NCBI GenBank assembly: GCA_947561715.1
Contig: OX387197.1
Location: 1,059,001-1,123,000, forward strand
Source: Ascidia mentula
Lineage: Eukaryota > Chordata > Ascidiacea > Phlebobranchia > Ascidiidae
DNA: 64,000 bases
Direction: 5' to 3'
Of this stretch, positions 11,201-23,600 are shown in pieces. Within the stretch, counting starts at the first letter, position 1; every line of letters begins with the position of its first letter. The translations under genes were made by a program, and so were the position numbers. The notes beneath the pieces were generated by a model, which worked only from the letters and a program-made list of their open reading frames with translations, did no database searches and had not been told where the DNA came from.

Positions 11201-14200
11201 CAGGAATATCGCCCCAACTGTAAACCTGTAAAATTTTTGTTGCAAGATGTTAATGTAATGAAAGGTGGCCTGGTGAAAATGCTAAAGCGCAAAACTTCAC
11301 CCAAATATGGAATAGGCGAAGATGTGTGTTAAACATAAATATTTTCAAAGGATGTTTGATAAAAAAAAGAGTTTGTAAACCTAAAGCTTAGTAAGAATTT
11401 TAAGAAAAATATGCATAACGCTTCGCAGCCCTAAAAGATGTAGTTGCACCAATCAATTCTGCTTGGGGCACAATAATCACAGTGATGTAATAATTGAACC
11501 TTTGTAAAATGATTGTGTGACATCATAATTCAAGTGATGGTAGTAAGAAAACAAAAATAGCAAAGTATAGTAATAAAGCATTTCTGTTGCAAATTTTCAG
11601 TGCTGGCAGATGGCTGAATATATTAAACAGGTTGGCATATTTGTAGAATGTCACCACAAAATATTTTTATTTGCTTCAAATTTTTTATGCAAGGAAAAAA
11701 AAATTATTAGCTTAATATCGGCAATATAACATAACAAAGTTCTTGCAACTTGCAAAACTGCAATCGGGCCAAATCATGTCCTTTTATAATCAGTTTATTC
11801 AGTATTATCACTTGTGTGCAAACAAAATGAATGCAAATAACCAACATTTTACCTTTGACACATGCTGAACTACAATGCACTCGCTTTTCCAACATATCAG
11901 GCATTTCACTCCATGTATTTTCATCCAAATCCAAAACTTGACATTTGTTTTCACCATCATCACCTCCCATGACATAAACCTTTCTCCCACATCTTGTTGA
12001 TGTCAAACAAGATCGTCCAGGGTTGAGTTTCTGTTCATATTACTACAAGTTTATTTCTACCTTTCTACTTCTTTCAAAGTTTTAGTCAGCTTAAAAATGA
12101 GTTTTGGAATTAATTTTGTTTCTTGATAAACAAAGCTTTCTTTCAACACATTAATAACAATCTTTGCAAATTTTCAGAAATCAAATCAATATAAAAAACA
12201 ACTGAACTAAATCTTTGCAAAATTGGTTGGGAAACATTTTTAAGTTGTAAGATTCAATTTTTTATTTTAATGTTATCATATTACTCATAAATACAGACTA
12301 TAGTAGTTACAGCTTACCTGCATGTGTTTTAATTGCTTGTTAGTGACATCATAACTGATACAATCTTCTTTTGAATACTTACCCCCGATTACAAGAAATA
12401 CTTCAATGAATGAATATCATTTTAGAGTTGAAATATAAGTTAAAATTAATTTGCACACAACCTACCACAGCAAGGTAAACATTTGGTTACAATTGCAGTC
12501 AAACCATCAACGAGCATGTTGGCACACACCAAGTTATTTCTCACAAGATTCTGGAAAAAAAATTCAACATTATATTTTGCGAATTCAGGTTTTGAAATGT
12601 GAAATAGCAAATCATTGTATGTAATTTGTGCAAAAAGTCTGAACACTTTTATGAAGCATTCATGAACTACAAACTCACATCCTTGGAAACTTGTTTAAGA
12701 AATTCAGATGTCATCGATGAGAGATCAAGGTCGGAGAAAAGATTCACAAACAATTCTTCACGTTGATGAGGATTAGAATTAACCCACTTCACAATTCCAC
12801 TGAAAACAACTTCCTCACAATTCTACAAAAAAAATTGAGTTTTTCATAAATATGATTTCTTTCTAATCAGGGCACAAACTGATTGTTTATGAACTTTTCA
12901 TATGAAACACAGTGGGTTAGTGGGGATTGTTTAACATCTGTGATTTATAGAGATATCACAATTTATTAAGTCTACTATAATTTCAGCTCACCATTTCACA
13001 TTACATTTTTTTTATCATATTTAACTGTTTATATACATTGACTAGTATCTAACACCGTAACAGCACCTTTCCCCTCTGTTTGATGATTGCAGACATATCA
13101 CTAACATCAAGTTGCATGAAATCATCATGTTGTACAACTGTTGCAATGTTATCAACAATCATTTGGTTTAGTTTCTTTTCCACATCAGCAAGATTGTATC
13201 GAGTAGCATAAGCTCTTAGTTTCACGCAACTATCCGTTGTGACCATGTGAAGAATGTAGCGACCACAGAACGTCTTCAAATCTACAGGTTTTTGGTAAAG
13301 TAGTCATTAAGGTGAGTTGTTTAACATTAAAAAGACTTGTTTCTTTATGGTTTTATTTAGAATATCAACCTCATATATAAAACCCTTTGTTAATTGCTTT
13401 ATTTTTCAAATTATCTCCCTAAAGCACCAAAGCCTTGTATGAGGAACAAACATAGGAAGCAAAAAAATTATATAATATGAATTTGACACATGTATTTTAG
13501 CAAATCCTACCATCCATTTGCATGTAATTAGCATCTTCCAACACTTCCAACACATTTTTCTCTGTTAATTCAATATCACCAGTGTAAATATAATCCAATA
13601 CACTTTCCAGTCTTTTAGGTGGAATTGTGTCAAGATTTATTTTCTCATCATATTTTTCTTTCATCTGTGCAAAAACTAGAGCTTAAAAAACCTTAAACCA
13701 AACACAAGAAACCCAGTAAATGCAGTGAAATGCTTTTGTATGTTGAACTTGTGAATAATTATCAAAAAATATGTTTAAATTCAATGAATGTGTGATTAAA
13801 GGTTATGATGAAATGTGTACAGAAACTTTTAAACAATTCCCAAAAAGAAACTTTTAAACAATTCCTGATACCCAAGCAAGCAACACTACAGGATACCCAA
13901 CGATTTTGTTTGGTACCTGGGTATGTGCACAAAATGGATCGACGTTCACAAAAATAGTACCATGAAGTGCTTGTTTAGTTAATAATGTAGATCAGTCCCA
14001 GTCACCAGATGCACCGATGAAACCTTATAGGTCGAAATATTGTGTGCACTACTGTCTGCAGCCCATTTAAACAAATAAACATTTACCTCAGTGGTTAACA
14101 TTCCCTTAAAGTATCGAGACATTGAAGCAACAATTCCATCATTTATTGGGAAGTTTTCTCCTTGGGAATAAAGTGTTTTGTTGCAAAATTGCTTGGAACT

Positions 14201-14519
14201 TTTCCTGTCACTGAAAGGAAGTAAATAGTTAAATTCTGGTGTTTACAGAAACAGAATCTATCTGTTGCACTATGCCACTTTCTGCTTGTTGTAGTGGCAA
14301 TAAACTGACTGAAAGCAGTTTAACTTGTAAAGAACTCACATATGGACATATCATATGTATTAAACATAATGCAATTCATTTATTTTTCCTACATGCAGTA
14401 ATTGCACATTTTTAGCGCTGGTCTCAACACAAAAAAGTTCTTAACAGATAAACTTACAGGTTAAGAAAATCCATTATCTTTCGGTTGTGCAAGTTTATTT
14501 CTTTCTCTGTTCGCCGCAT
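8206..14519 (-). pseudogene. BTB-BACK-kelch gene B, full exon set but frameshifted in exon 9
   Basis: Same 12-exon plan as gene C. Exons on the minus strand: 14458-14519 (ATG, MRRTEKEIN), 14087-14210, 13511-13664 (BTB), 13067-13281, 12679-12822 (BACK), 12466-12550, 12318-12400, 11853-12030, 10759-10877, 9304-9462, 8634-8781 and 8206-8311 (six kelch blades, ending SYGSAVAL and stop). Relative to gene C, exon 9 lacks 13 bases just after its 3' splice site, removing the start of a blade (FIYVT). The total is then 1,577 nt, not a multiple of three, and a stop follows within the exon. All other exons are open, so the loss looks recent. A functional truncated BTB-BACK protein with about two blades is possible. 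Confidence 0.8.
9815..10480. repeat. Repeat family R1 in intron 9 of gene B
   Basis: A GC-richer block that starts with AGCGGTTGATGC, followed by GCACGCTTCGATGCACATGC and a long stretch matching 22,720-23,315 plus 23,838-23,900 in the same intron of gene C. An open frame of about 130 codons lies in each copy (9,998-10,393 here; 22,893-23,336 in C) but it resembles no family I know. The insertion predates the B/C duplication. The short relative at 2,655 in gene A is in a different intron, so the family is dispersed. Confidence 0.55.
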
Positions 14520-14812
14520 GGTGGTAAGAACTATTAAATCAACCCAAGATAGCTTTTCCTGCTGTTTTATCAAACTGTGACATTAATTAAGGAAAAGGCA
14601 TCAAAATAACGAATGATAATTTGGGCATTCAAAACAAAACTTTACAGAAAGATTTGGCAACTTTTTATTATATGGTTGCTCTACCAAAGTAATGCTTAAC
14701 GTTAATATAATGTAATAGAATTGATAAATCCATGTTGATGAAGGTCGCTTTAATGATTAAACAAACATAAACATTAACAATCAACTATTATGAAATATGA
14801 TTTCCATCATTA

Positions 14813-14821
14813 TGGGAATTC
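14813..14821. repeat. 9-bp target site duplication, left copy
   Basis: TGGGAATTC immediately before the left inverted repeat; the same nine bases follow the right repeat at 18525-18533. Related uninterrupted sites are present near 3,838 and 29,710. Confidence 0.85.
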
Positions 14822-14933
14822 GGTTATCACACTTACACCTCCTCCGAAAGTCAGACGCATAACTGACGCAAACCTTGTTTGTGCGGTCACAATGGGTTTT
14901 GGCATGCGTCGGTTAGCGTCATGCGTCAGTGCT
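14822..14933 (+). repeat. Left terminal inverted repeat of the 3.7-kb element
   Basis: Runs from GGTTATCACACTTACACC through GTCAGACGCATAACTGACGC to GCGTCAGTGCT. It pairs with 18413-18524 with only a few mismatches. GACGC-type motifs recur inside it and could be protein-binding sites (inference). Confidence 0.9.
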
Positions 14934-16161
14934 TACATATAATTTCTATTTTATACTTCGCTAAGCGGGTGAGTTGGGTAATATTTCTTTGTAGTATGAT
15001 ATAATTTTTATGAAGTAAAAAGTTGTTGATAATAAATTCAAAAGGGATAGTTTTGATAAAAATTGCTGTAGTTAACATATGATTAACAAGTTTGGTGGTA
15101 AAACTGGTGTACGTGTTTTGCAGGCGAGAAGTCTTGGAATGTGTGGAATGTGTTTTCATGAAACATTTTTTTTATTGCCAGGTCTCCAAAATAAAATTTG
15201 TTTCGTTTCATTTTTAAAAATGTTAAAGTTAAAGTGCATACACTGTGAAAAAGGTTGGGAAGTGGCTACCCAAAAGTTTGGGAAGTAATGTGCAGAAACC
15301 CATAAAACTTTATTGGGTTGTCACTACCCTAGTTTGTTTGGTAGATTATCGTTTCACCTAAATTGGGTACTAACTATTTTACCTTGTTTCGTTGGGTTCC
15401 AATGTGCAGAAACCCCATTTTTTTGGGTATCTGATATTGGGCAAAAACACTTTTTCCCAATCACACAAAGCATTGCACAATAATAAAAAAAGTGTATTTG
15501 GAATGGAAAGAACAGTCACTTGAACAATGAAAGAAACTGCAATAAAAAAGTGGCAAGAATGGAATAGAAAAGAACACTGGAACTTGAACATTATACACTG
15601 GTACCATTAGTAAGTGTCACAGCAAATGACATGAAAACAGTTTCACTGAGTACACTTTAACAACAGTGCCAACTCTAGCAGACTATCACAGAGTGTATTT
15701 TTTCCACATCTAACTTAAACAAGTACACTTGCAGAAATTGCATTATTTTTTTGCATGCTGGCTGTATTCATAATTTAAAACACAGTGATACGCCATTACA
15801 GCAACAATACCTTGAAAAATGTCATGAACATCTAAAACAGGGGACTGATCAATACACAAAGTTATTTTTAGTTGGTGTTGTGTAGATGGTCAGGTATTAC
15901 TGTCACTATTTCTGAAACTGTTGTATTTTTCTGTAATCAAACACATTTTGTTAGACTCCACATCAAAAATCAATTACTTCAAAATTAACATTTTTATTTT
16001 CAAAATAACATACCCTTGCTTCCACGTAACTCAATCCAGTGATGCTTTTCCCATGCGCACAAACTTTTACACAGCTTGCTTCCTTAATGCTGGAGTGAGA
16101 AATCTGCAAATATTATAATATATTTCAACTCCAACAAAGAAATTGAATGAGGGCCATTTTT

Positions 16162-17896
16162 TTAAATTTCCGTGGAAGGTTTAAAGCCCCTAATATGATC
16201 TGTAATCTCCACTCTATCTATAAAATCCGCATCAGAACATTCATTTTTCTCACGTACCTTTGCTTTCTGTGGTGTATCATTTTTGAAAAGTTCATGGGTG
16301 ACATAATGTTTTAGGCTTCTCAGAATTCATTTCTCTTCAATACTGCCTACACCTTCTGTAACCAATTGATCAATTCTGGCAAATAATCTTTGATCAACAG
16401 GTTGAAGAAATCCTGCAGCCTTAACAAAAAAGATATATTTTCAGACTTCAGTTATACATAACTTGTTTTTCATAGAAAACCCACTTCCTCTAAAACATGA
16501 TATATATGGTCGTCCTCTTTGGGGAAGCAAACACTGCCAGTTTGTTCCTTTATTAAGCGCTTGTCATTGTTTTGCAGCAAATCTTTTATGACAACACTCG
16601 TCTTTTTCAGTTTGGATTTACATTTTGAGACCAACTAAACATTTGTCGTCAAAATAACAATAAAATAAAGCAATTTACTTCCAACAAGTCAAAAAATACC
16701 TCAAACTGTGGGAACTTTATAATTTTCTGAATTACAATATTCGCCTTGCAATTTTTTTTCGTCCCTTGAATACACAAACGCTTTCTGCAAGGATTTGGGT
16801 TATCTTGTAACTGAAAAGGGAGAGCATTGTTTAACCTTTTTCAACATAAAGTCACATATATACTTGTATAGGAATTGCAGCTCGACGTCTTTCGTTTTTT
16901 ATTTTGTTACGATCCTTTGAATGCTGACATTCCAAGACCAGAGTTTGTAAAATGATGTAAGGGGTGCAGTTGCTCTTGTCCTTATTCAAACGAATTTTTG
17001 ATATATCTGCAAACATACAACAACATGGGTTATAAATTAATTTGCACCGGAAAACTGTCCTACTGCCCTGAAAAGGAAACTAAATTAAAAAATACTTTAC
17101 TGCTTTCTTTATACCAAATGATCTCTTTCGCAATGCAATGAACTTGGTCATTGTGGAAATTTCAAATTTCTGAACTAAATTCTTTGCTTGTTCCATTGAA
17201 CATACCCACTACAACATTGGCTGAATTTAGTATGAAAATCTTTTGACATATGAACTGAACTAGTCAACAACAACCTGCAAATTTTGATCATTTTTCTTCT
17301 GTGCTGGTTCTGATGTATTTGGGTAAAATTTGTAAATATGCTCAAAGTTTTGTGTTAAACCATCTACTCACCATTTTACTCAAATTAGTGTCTGGTGTAA
17401 ACTTGTTCTTTACAATGTTCACAAAACATCTTGCTCCCTGTGAAACACCTGTACTTTGGACATCAAGAGTTTTTCTTATTTCTTTACTTGCCTTTTCGAG
17501 AGTATACTTTGTATGCAACTTTTTGGCAACTGTAAATAACCAATGACAACAGGTATACATATATATTACCATACTTTTTAACCTCAGAAAAACCAAAACA
17601 TCACAGATAGTTATCACATACTGACAAATATTACGCCTCTTAAAATGCCAAAGTGATTCGAAGCACTTGGACTGGGTAATAATACATGGAATGCCAGCAT
17701 CATTCCAGTGCACAGAGCTGTTACATGAATCTTTAAAAATGAAACTCATTGACAAAAACAGTGTGAGGTGGAGTTTCAAACAGAAAGTAGAATTTAACTC
17801 ACCGTATGATTTAATTGAAGACGGCTTCAAGGTTAGATCAAGTGATTTTTCAAAATTGAGTAATGTATTTTTTGCATCCTAATTGGACTCATACCA
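16162..17896 (-). pseudogene. CARF-like (calcium-responsive transcription factor family) gene inside the transposon, with in-frame stops
   Basis: Exons read on the minus strand at about 17803-17896, 17622-17730 (SVHWNDAGIPCIIT), 17372-17531 (LHTKYTLEKASKEIRKTLD), a short one near 17,107-17,205, 16864-17006 (a basic stretch with KNERRRAAIP), 16700-16810 (CRKRLCIQGTKKNCKANIV then IIKFPQFE, a Cys-containing segment), about 16,480-16,634, and 16162-16419 (QPVDQRLFARIDQLVTEGVG, later LKHYVTHELF and EITDHIRGFKPS). The order matches the CARF domain: hWxxxGIPf, CPAxI...FPxY, VDxR...I..LVxEG, LKhYVxxeLF. A TAG at 17,879-17,881 and a TGA at 16,327-16,329 interrupt the frame. CARF proteins are nuclear DNA-binding regulators in vertebrates. 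The match is from memory of the family. Confidence 0.6.
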
Positions 17897-18412
17897 CTGT
17901 CAAAGAAAAGCAAAATTGTGAGCAATTTATTATCTTCAGTTTTTTAGAGGAAACAAGCTATCATTTTGGACTTAGTCAATGATGTTTACTTTTAAAAAAT
18001 GGGTAATATTTCAAATTAACCTACCTTTACCACAGTATTTGAATTTGTAAAATCAATCACGGAAATTGATATTCGATCATAGCTGCTAAAGAAACATTAC
18101 ACAATTTAAATAAGGGTTACAGCACACCTGTACAACCTACCGTGTATCAGTAACACCTTCAGAAATTAGCAATCACCTCGATATTGCCACGCAATGTTTA
18201 AATCACCGAGACTTACTAACGTCAATAATTGTGTTTTCTACTCAAACTTTTTCCACAAAAAAAACATGTTTCTAGTACAAAATCAGTTAAATCTGCAAAA
18301 GAATCTGAACAAACAGTTATAACCAACAAGTCCAAAAGGAAACCTGTGGCGTCGCACAGCATGCTTTCTGCTACATGTGCACAGCTTTTTTGAGAAATAG
18401 TAATCCTATGGA

Positions 18413-18524
18413 AGCACTGACGCACGACGCTAACCGACGCATGACGAAACCCATTGTGACCGCACAAACCAGGTTTGCGTCAGTTATGCGTCTGACTTTC
18501 GGAGGAGGTGTAAGTGTGATAACC
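18413..18524 (-). repeat. Right terminal inverted repeat of the 3.7-kb element
   Basis: Begins AGCACTGACGCACGACGC and ends AAGTGTGATAACC, the inverted copy of the left end. It is followed directly by the second TGGGAATTC. Confidence 0.9.
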
Positions 18525-18533
18525 TGGGAATTC

Positions 18534-20663
18534 CCTGGGGGAAAACAAAAGTATTGACATGGAAATCCTAATGCCCGGTCTCTTCATTTAAATAAATTAT
18601 GGAGTGGTTGTTTATAAACCACCCCGACATTTTTTAAACATCCCACCTTGAACAAAAAAAATGATGTGCTTTTTTCGAAACATTTATGAAGAACAAAGAT
18701 GCGTTTTTTTGTTTCCTTTATTTATAGTTTTTATTCAGATTCCACGTCCAACGCATAAACTGTGATGAGGAATGGAATTTCTCTGCTTGACAGTGTCAGT
18801 GACGTCCTAATTTGTTATTTGTATTGCGCCTGACTTGATATGTTTTTGTCGGTGTATTGCCACAGGAAAACATGTGACTGTCAGATTTTTAAAACTGTAC
18901 AAATTTTATGTGAATCATAGTAAGGTCAAGATAAAATCGAAGGTAGATCAGCAGCATTAACATGCAGTGCACGTAACATTAGCAGACCGTGACGATTAGA
19001 TTTCAAAATGTGTTTCTCACATGAAGCGATTAAAACGTTGTCTATCCTTACATTTGCCTTTTTCTAAATGTACCATTGTTTTTATGCATCAATTATTATG
19101 ACGCAACAATACGTGTTATCAACAGGTGGCGTGCTTAAAAACCTGAAGTTTTGAACATTTGGGGAAAGGTTTCTAAAACATTTCAATAAATCCACGGGTT
19201 TCAATAAAGCCTACCGGCAAGTCTTTTACAACCATCGGAACGATGTGCCGACTTACTTTCAAAACCTGTTTCAATAAAATACTCATGTCAAGTTTATGGG
19301 TGCAGGATTGCCAAATTATTGTAAGTGATGAATAAATAATGAACATCTCGGTAATAAAGAAATCACACAGAAGCGTTCGGCAACTTGTTTACGTTGGTTC
19401 AAAATGTTCTTCGTTTTTTCAGCGGTTTTTAAAACGAAATGTTTAACATCAACATGACGTCATCAACTACCAGAAGTCCACGGGAACAACGATTTCACAG
19501 CATGTAGAGAGCACGTGGCATGCGAATGTTCGAGAAACGACAATTCTGGTCAAAGAAAACGACTTTTTCATACGTGTGATGAACGAATCGGTGTCATCAT
19601 ATCAACCAACGTACCCAACATCAAACAACGAATCTTATCACATAAATACCCTAGAATTTTGACTCCATGATAAAAAAACAGATTTGTCTCATCGGTGTAT
19701 CTGCACGTGATTAGTACACAGGTAACTGTAACCCCCTGAACACCGAAAACCCAATTATAATTGGGAGTTGACAGCTAAGTTCGTGACGCAATCATTTTAA
19801 CCGTTTCACTGTGAGCCCCAGGTTTTCTTCTTGGTCGAGAGCTTGACCAATGCCGTCAACCTACGCACAGGGATATAGCGCCACTCAGTGATAACATGTT
19901 GTGCTCAAAGTCGGGAGAGGTCAAAGTTCACAGTTCCACAACATTTTGCAACCGGTCTTGCTCGTGGTTTCGTTCATAAATCAGCATCATCCAAAGCCAG
20001 AATTAACCGAAAACAATAAGATTGCAAAGCGGCTGATGGTCACATGACACAACTTTATTTGTTGTTTTTATATTAAGTGTTGATTATCTGTATATGCAGG
20101 TTATGTCGCCTATCATACACGCTGCTGTATAAGCAGGTTGCTCAACGTCGTGAATTTAAACCTCATCGTGACACAAAATATTCAAATTGCAACAAATAAA
20201 ATCAGAATAATGCCCCAAACCGAATCTCGAAACCTTGCTATGACAACTGATTTCATTACAATTACGCAACTTTGTGAATTGTTGTTATTAGTACACAAAA
20301 TACATTATTATTTTTTGGTTACATATATTCAAACTACGTTTCAAATCAAAACAAAGCGAAGTAATTTGCAAAAAAGAAATTTGAAGAAATGTTATCAAAG
20401 CTATTCAAAGGAATATAAATTTAAACTTAATTGATCGGCTGACTCAAATAAATCCAACTTAAACATAAAAATTTACAATCACATAAATCTCATTACAAAC
20501 GTTTGTTTTCAGCTTACGTAAACAAACACTTATTATTTACCACGTGATTTCAGGAAAGAATATGTAAACAATGAAACTGAATGTTACAACTACAGTGGGG
20601 CTTTGGAGTCACAAACTGTGTTGAAAATGTGGTATTTTGTGATCCCACTGGACTTCATGGGAG
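18534..20663. other. Spacer downstream of gene C, no intact gene
   Basis: Bases 18,534-18,560 resume the sequence upstream of gene B. About 18,570-18,850 shows nothing recognisable. 18,850-19,000 matches 3,910-4,065, and 19,255-19,485 and 19,575-19,870 are LTR-like segments matching those around the gypsy relic. 19,486-20,663 matches the spacer after gene B. Open frames here (for example 20,138-20,434) lack a counterpart in the other copy. Confidence 0.5.
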
Positions 20664-23600
20664 TCACAAAGCAACAGCGGAACCGTAGGAAAATTTCTTC
20701 TGAAGATCAAAACACTTCGTCCAAACATCACAAGTTGGATCGTAAACTTCAACCGATGTCAATGCTCCTTCACTGTCACAACATAAACATTGCTGATATT
20801 TATAAACATGATGTTTACAAACTCAATGCAAAAGTAAATTTACTACAAATAGTTGTTTTTTCACAACAATAATATATCTATAATGGACACATAACCTGCA
20901 AAACTATGTAAACAGTTTGAGTCTAATAAAAATCGTCGCTTTAAACTAAATATCATGCCATGTCATGAGGTAACCGGATTTCTATCCACTGCACTTTTCA
21001 GTCAACATTTCTACAATGGAAACTTTCAACTGGTACTGTTGAATCGATAAAATTTAAAAAATTATCAATAATTAGATAAATTATTGCTTACCCCCCTATA
21101 GCAAATATCTTGTTTAGTAAAATACAAGCAGAGTGACCACAACGAGCAGTTTGGAGTGATGCAACATATTCCCATTTGTCATCTCCAGGTTTGTATCGTT
21201 CAACTGTTGACAAGGGTTTGACATTGTTGTCTACACCTCCTGTGGGGACAAAGAAAGGATATTTAACTGTTATTTTCAATGTTATGTTTACCAATGGCGC
21301 CACTTGGTGAACAACAAACTATGAGACAAATCAAAGAGGAAATCCAACCACAAAACTATCATGAGACACAGAAATGACCAAATATGAGAAAAAATAACAA
21401 AAATCTATGGCAAACGGATGTTTCTGAAACAATTAAAAAACGAATACTTCTTCCTAGTTAGGATTCCTTTTATAAAATGCATAGAATTTAAAACCGTTGT
21501 TTAGAGCTTCGTATACTGACAGCAAAACAATGTGATACAAAATTCAACCCGAAAGTTTTTTCTTTTAATTTGAAATAAAATCCTTATCTGGTCGACGCAA
21601 AACTATTACCATGCTTTCGCATATCAAGGCAGGATCGCCCCACTGCGCAGGCCCTTTATATTTGGCGATCTCAGCTGTCGTATTTTTATCATGAGGTTCA
21701 CAGGCTTGGCAGCCCAGGCATTGCAGCCGAGCTGGAACAGCCAATTTTCGCGACAAGTCGTAGCGAGATCAGAAAAATCAAGCTCCCGGTGAACTCACGA
21801 CCCTGGGCTAACCAGGTCTAATCCTCTACTGACTGAGCTACAGGAGCTCACTGGTTTCACGGGGTATATTGTGGCAAAGGTAGAGTGATGCGCAATCGCA
21901 CAACTTGCCAGGCGTCTTTCACATAAGTAGAGGATCTCCACCATCGTAATCAGACAACGCAAGTGGCAGATCCAGCTTGACTGCGAAGCCTGTAAACCTT
22001 ATTACGTCGAATTGTAATTTTTCCGAATTTATACATATAGCATGTCAACCTACAAAATATTTAATTGCAATATTATTCTTTTATGCACATTGACTAGTGA
22101 AGTTATTACCGATGACATAGATGTATCCATCCAACACAGCACAAGCCACATCAATCCTTGCTTCATTGAGAGAAGGGATTTCTTTCCATTCATCAACCTC
22201 AGCATCATAACATTCACATGAATCTAAACGTTTGTAGCTCCCATAACCTCCAATGCAGTAAAGCAAATCTTGAAGAAGACAAATACGGGTAAATATGTGA
22301 GTACTGTGGGTTTTTACCCGAAGTCGTAGTAGAATGCAAAGAAATGTTTAGTATATGCACGAGGGTTGTTCACAAAAGTTTTTTTTAACTCCCTCAAATT
22401 GCGGGGTTGAACGAAAAACATCAAAATAGAAATGTAAAATAATTTGGGTTTGTATATGTAATGAAGCATCAATCCTCGGATTTAAGTCAGCAGATTTTAT
22501 TATGAAAAATTGATTTCGCTTATGTAAGCAATTTGGTTTTGTATTTCTGCGGTAACGGCATTTTAAAGTTTTCAATATATGGGACAATATACTAATATAG
22601 GGCAATTTTTTTTCCAGAAGAGGTCATTTTGTAACTAAGTGGGAAATTGTGGCTTTGAAAAGAATTTAAAATATTAATACTGAAAAAATAATTACGTTCT
22701 ATCCTAATGCATTAGCATACAGCGGTTGATGCTTTTTTGAGGGCGTTGCGCGAAACACACATATATAAATCGGCAACCGCTACACAAGAAGGCAATGGCA
22801 CGCTTCGATGCACAGGCGAACACTGCAGTTCCCCCAAGGCCCTTCTGAAGCGAGCAAGTGTCACACTTTAAAAACGTTGCACAGGTCGTAAGTTGCGCCG
22901 TGGCCTTCCTCTCGCTGGAGGTACCACAACCAGAACTGGCAGTTTAACATGGGCCGGGTGGACGTTTCGTCTACCGCTTGTAAAACCTACTACTCTTATG
23001 ACCTGGTCAGTGGAGGTCGGTGAACGTCGCGACGAACAAATACATATGAGCTGGGTTTCAATGGGGAAGGGGCGGACGCCCGAAGGTTATTGTGACATGA
23101 CATCGGCTGCTGCAAAATTTGTTGCAGGGTATCCCGTAAAAAAGGCAAAATCTTGGCGATGCTGTCACCTTCATAAACAAGAAAATCTCCAGGAACTGTT
23201 AAAGCGGTGCTGCAAGAACAAGTGCTCAAAAAGAAAACAAGTCTGGTGGTCGCCTAGCAGAGCTAGCATATTTCCCATGAAAACCGACGGTTTCTTGCCA
23301 CCTAAGGGAGGCATGAAAACTGAAAATATGCTTTGACCACCAGGTATCATAATGAATTATGAATCTGACGCTCTTCTGGTGGAGAACAACAAATATGCAC
23401 CTTTTGTTTAAAAAAGATTGTATTTTCTGGCTTCTTCAGAGAATAAAACAAACACAGTAGCGAAGCGAACCCACAGGGCAAAGAAATTGAGCGACGAAAA
23501 AACAAAAGGGCGTAACAGCTAAAACACAGCGGGACATAATTCAATGGACAACATCGATCATGGGTCAAACGGCCAAACATGGGAAACAAAAGTCACGAAT

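Larger units (their letters stand above)
14822..18524 (-). mobile_element. 3.7-kb DNA transposon with 112-bp terminal inverted repeats carrying a CARF-like gene
   Basis: Ends are exact inverted copies beginning GGTTATCACACTTACACC, with about 112 bases of near-perfect inverted repeat on each side (14822-14933 and 18413-18524). A 9-bp duplication TGGGAATTC flanks it. Long inverted repeats and a 9-bp duplication fit the Mutator-like superfamily best, but 8-9 bp duplications also occur in others. The cargo is a multi-exon minus-strand gene resembling CARF proteins; no DDE transposase is recognisable. It could be a non-autonomous element that captured the gene, or the CARF-like protein could be the element's own. 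Confidence 0.85.

Noticed and set aside
15079..16118. Several small open frames inside the 3.7-kb element outside the CARF-like exons
   Set aside because: No family resemblance, no splice context and biased by low-complexity AT-rich sequence.
17301..17882. Plus-strand frames in the 3.7-kb element
   Set aside because: They are antisense to the CARF-like exons, which have splice sites and family motifs.
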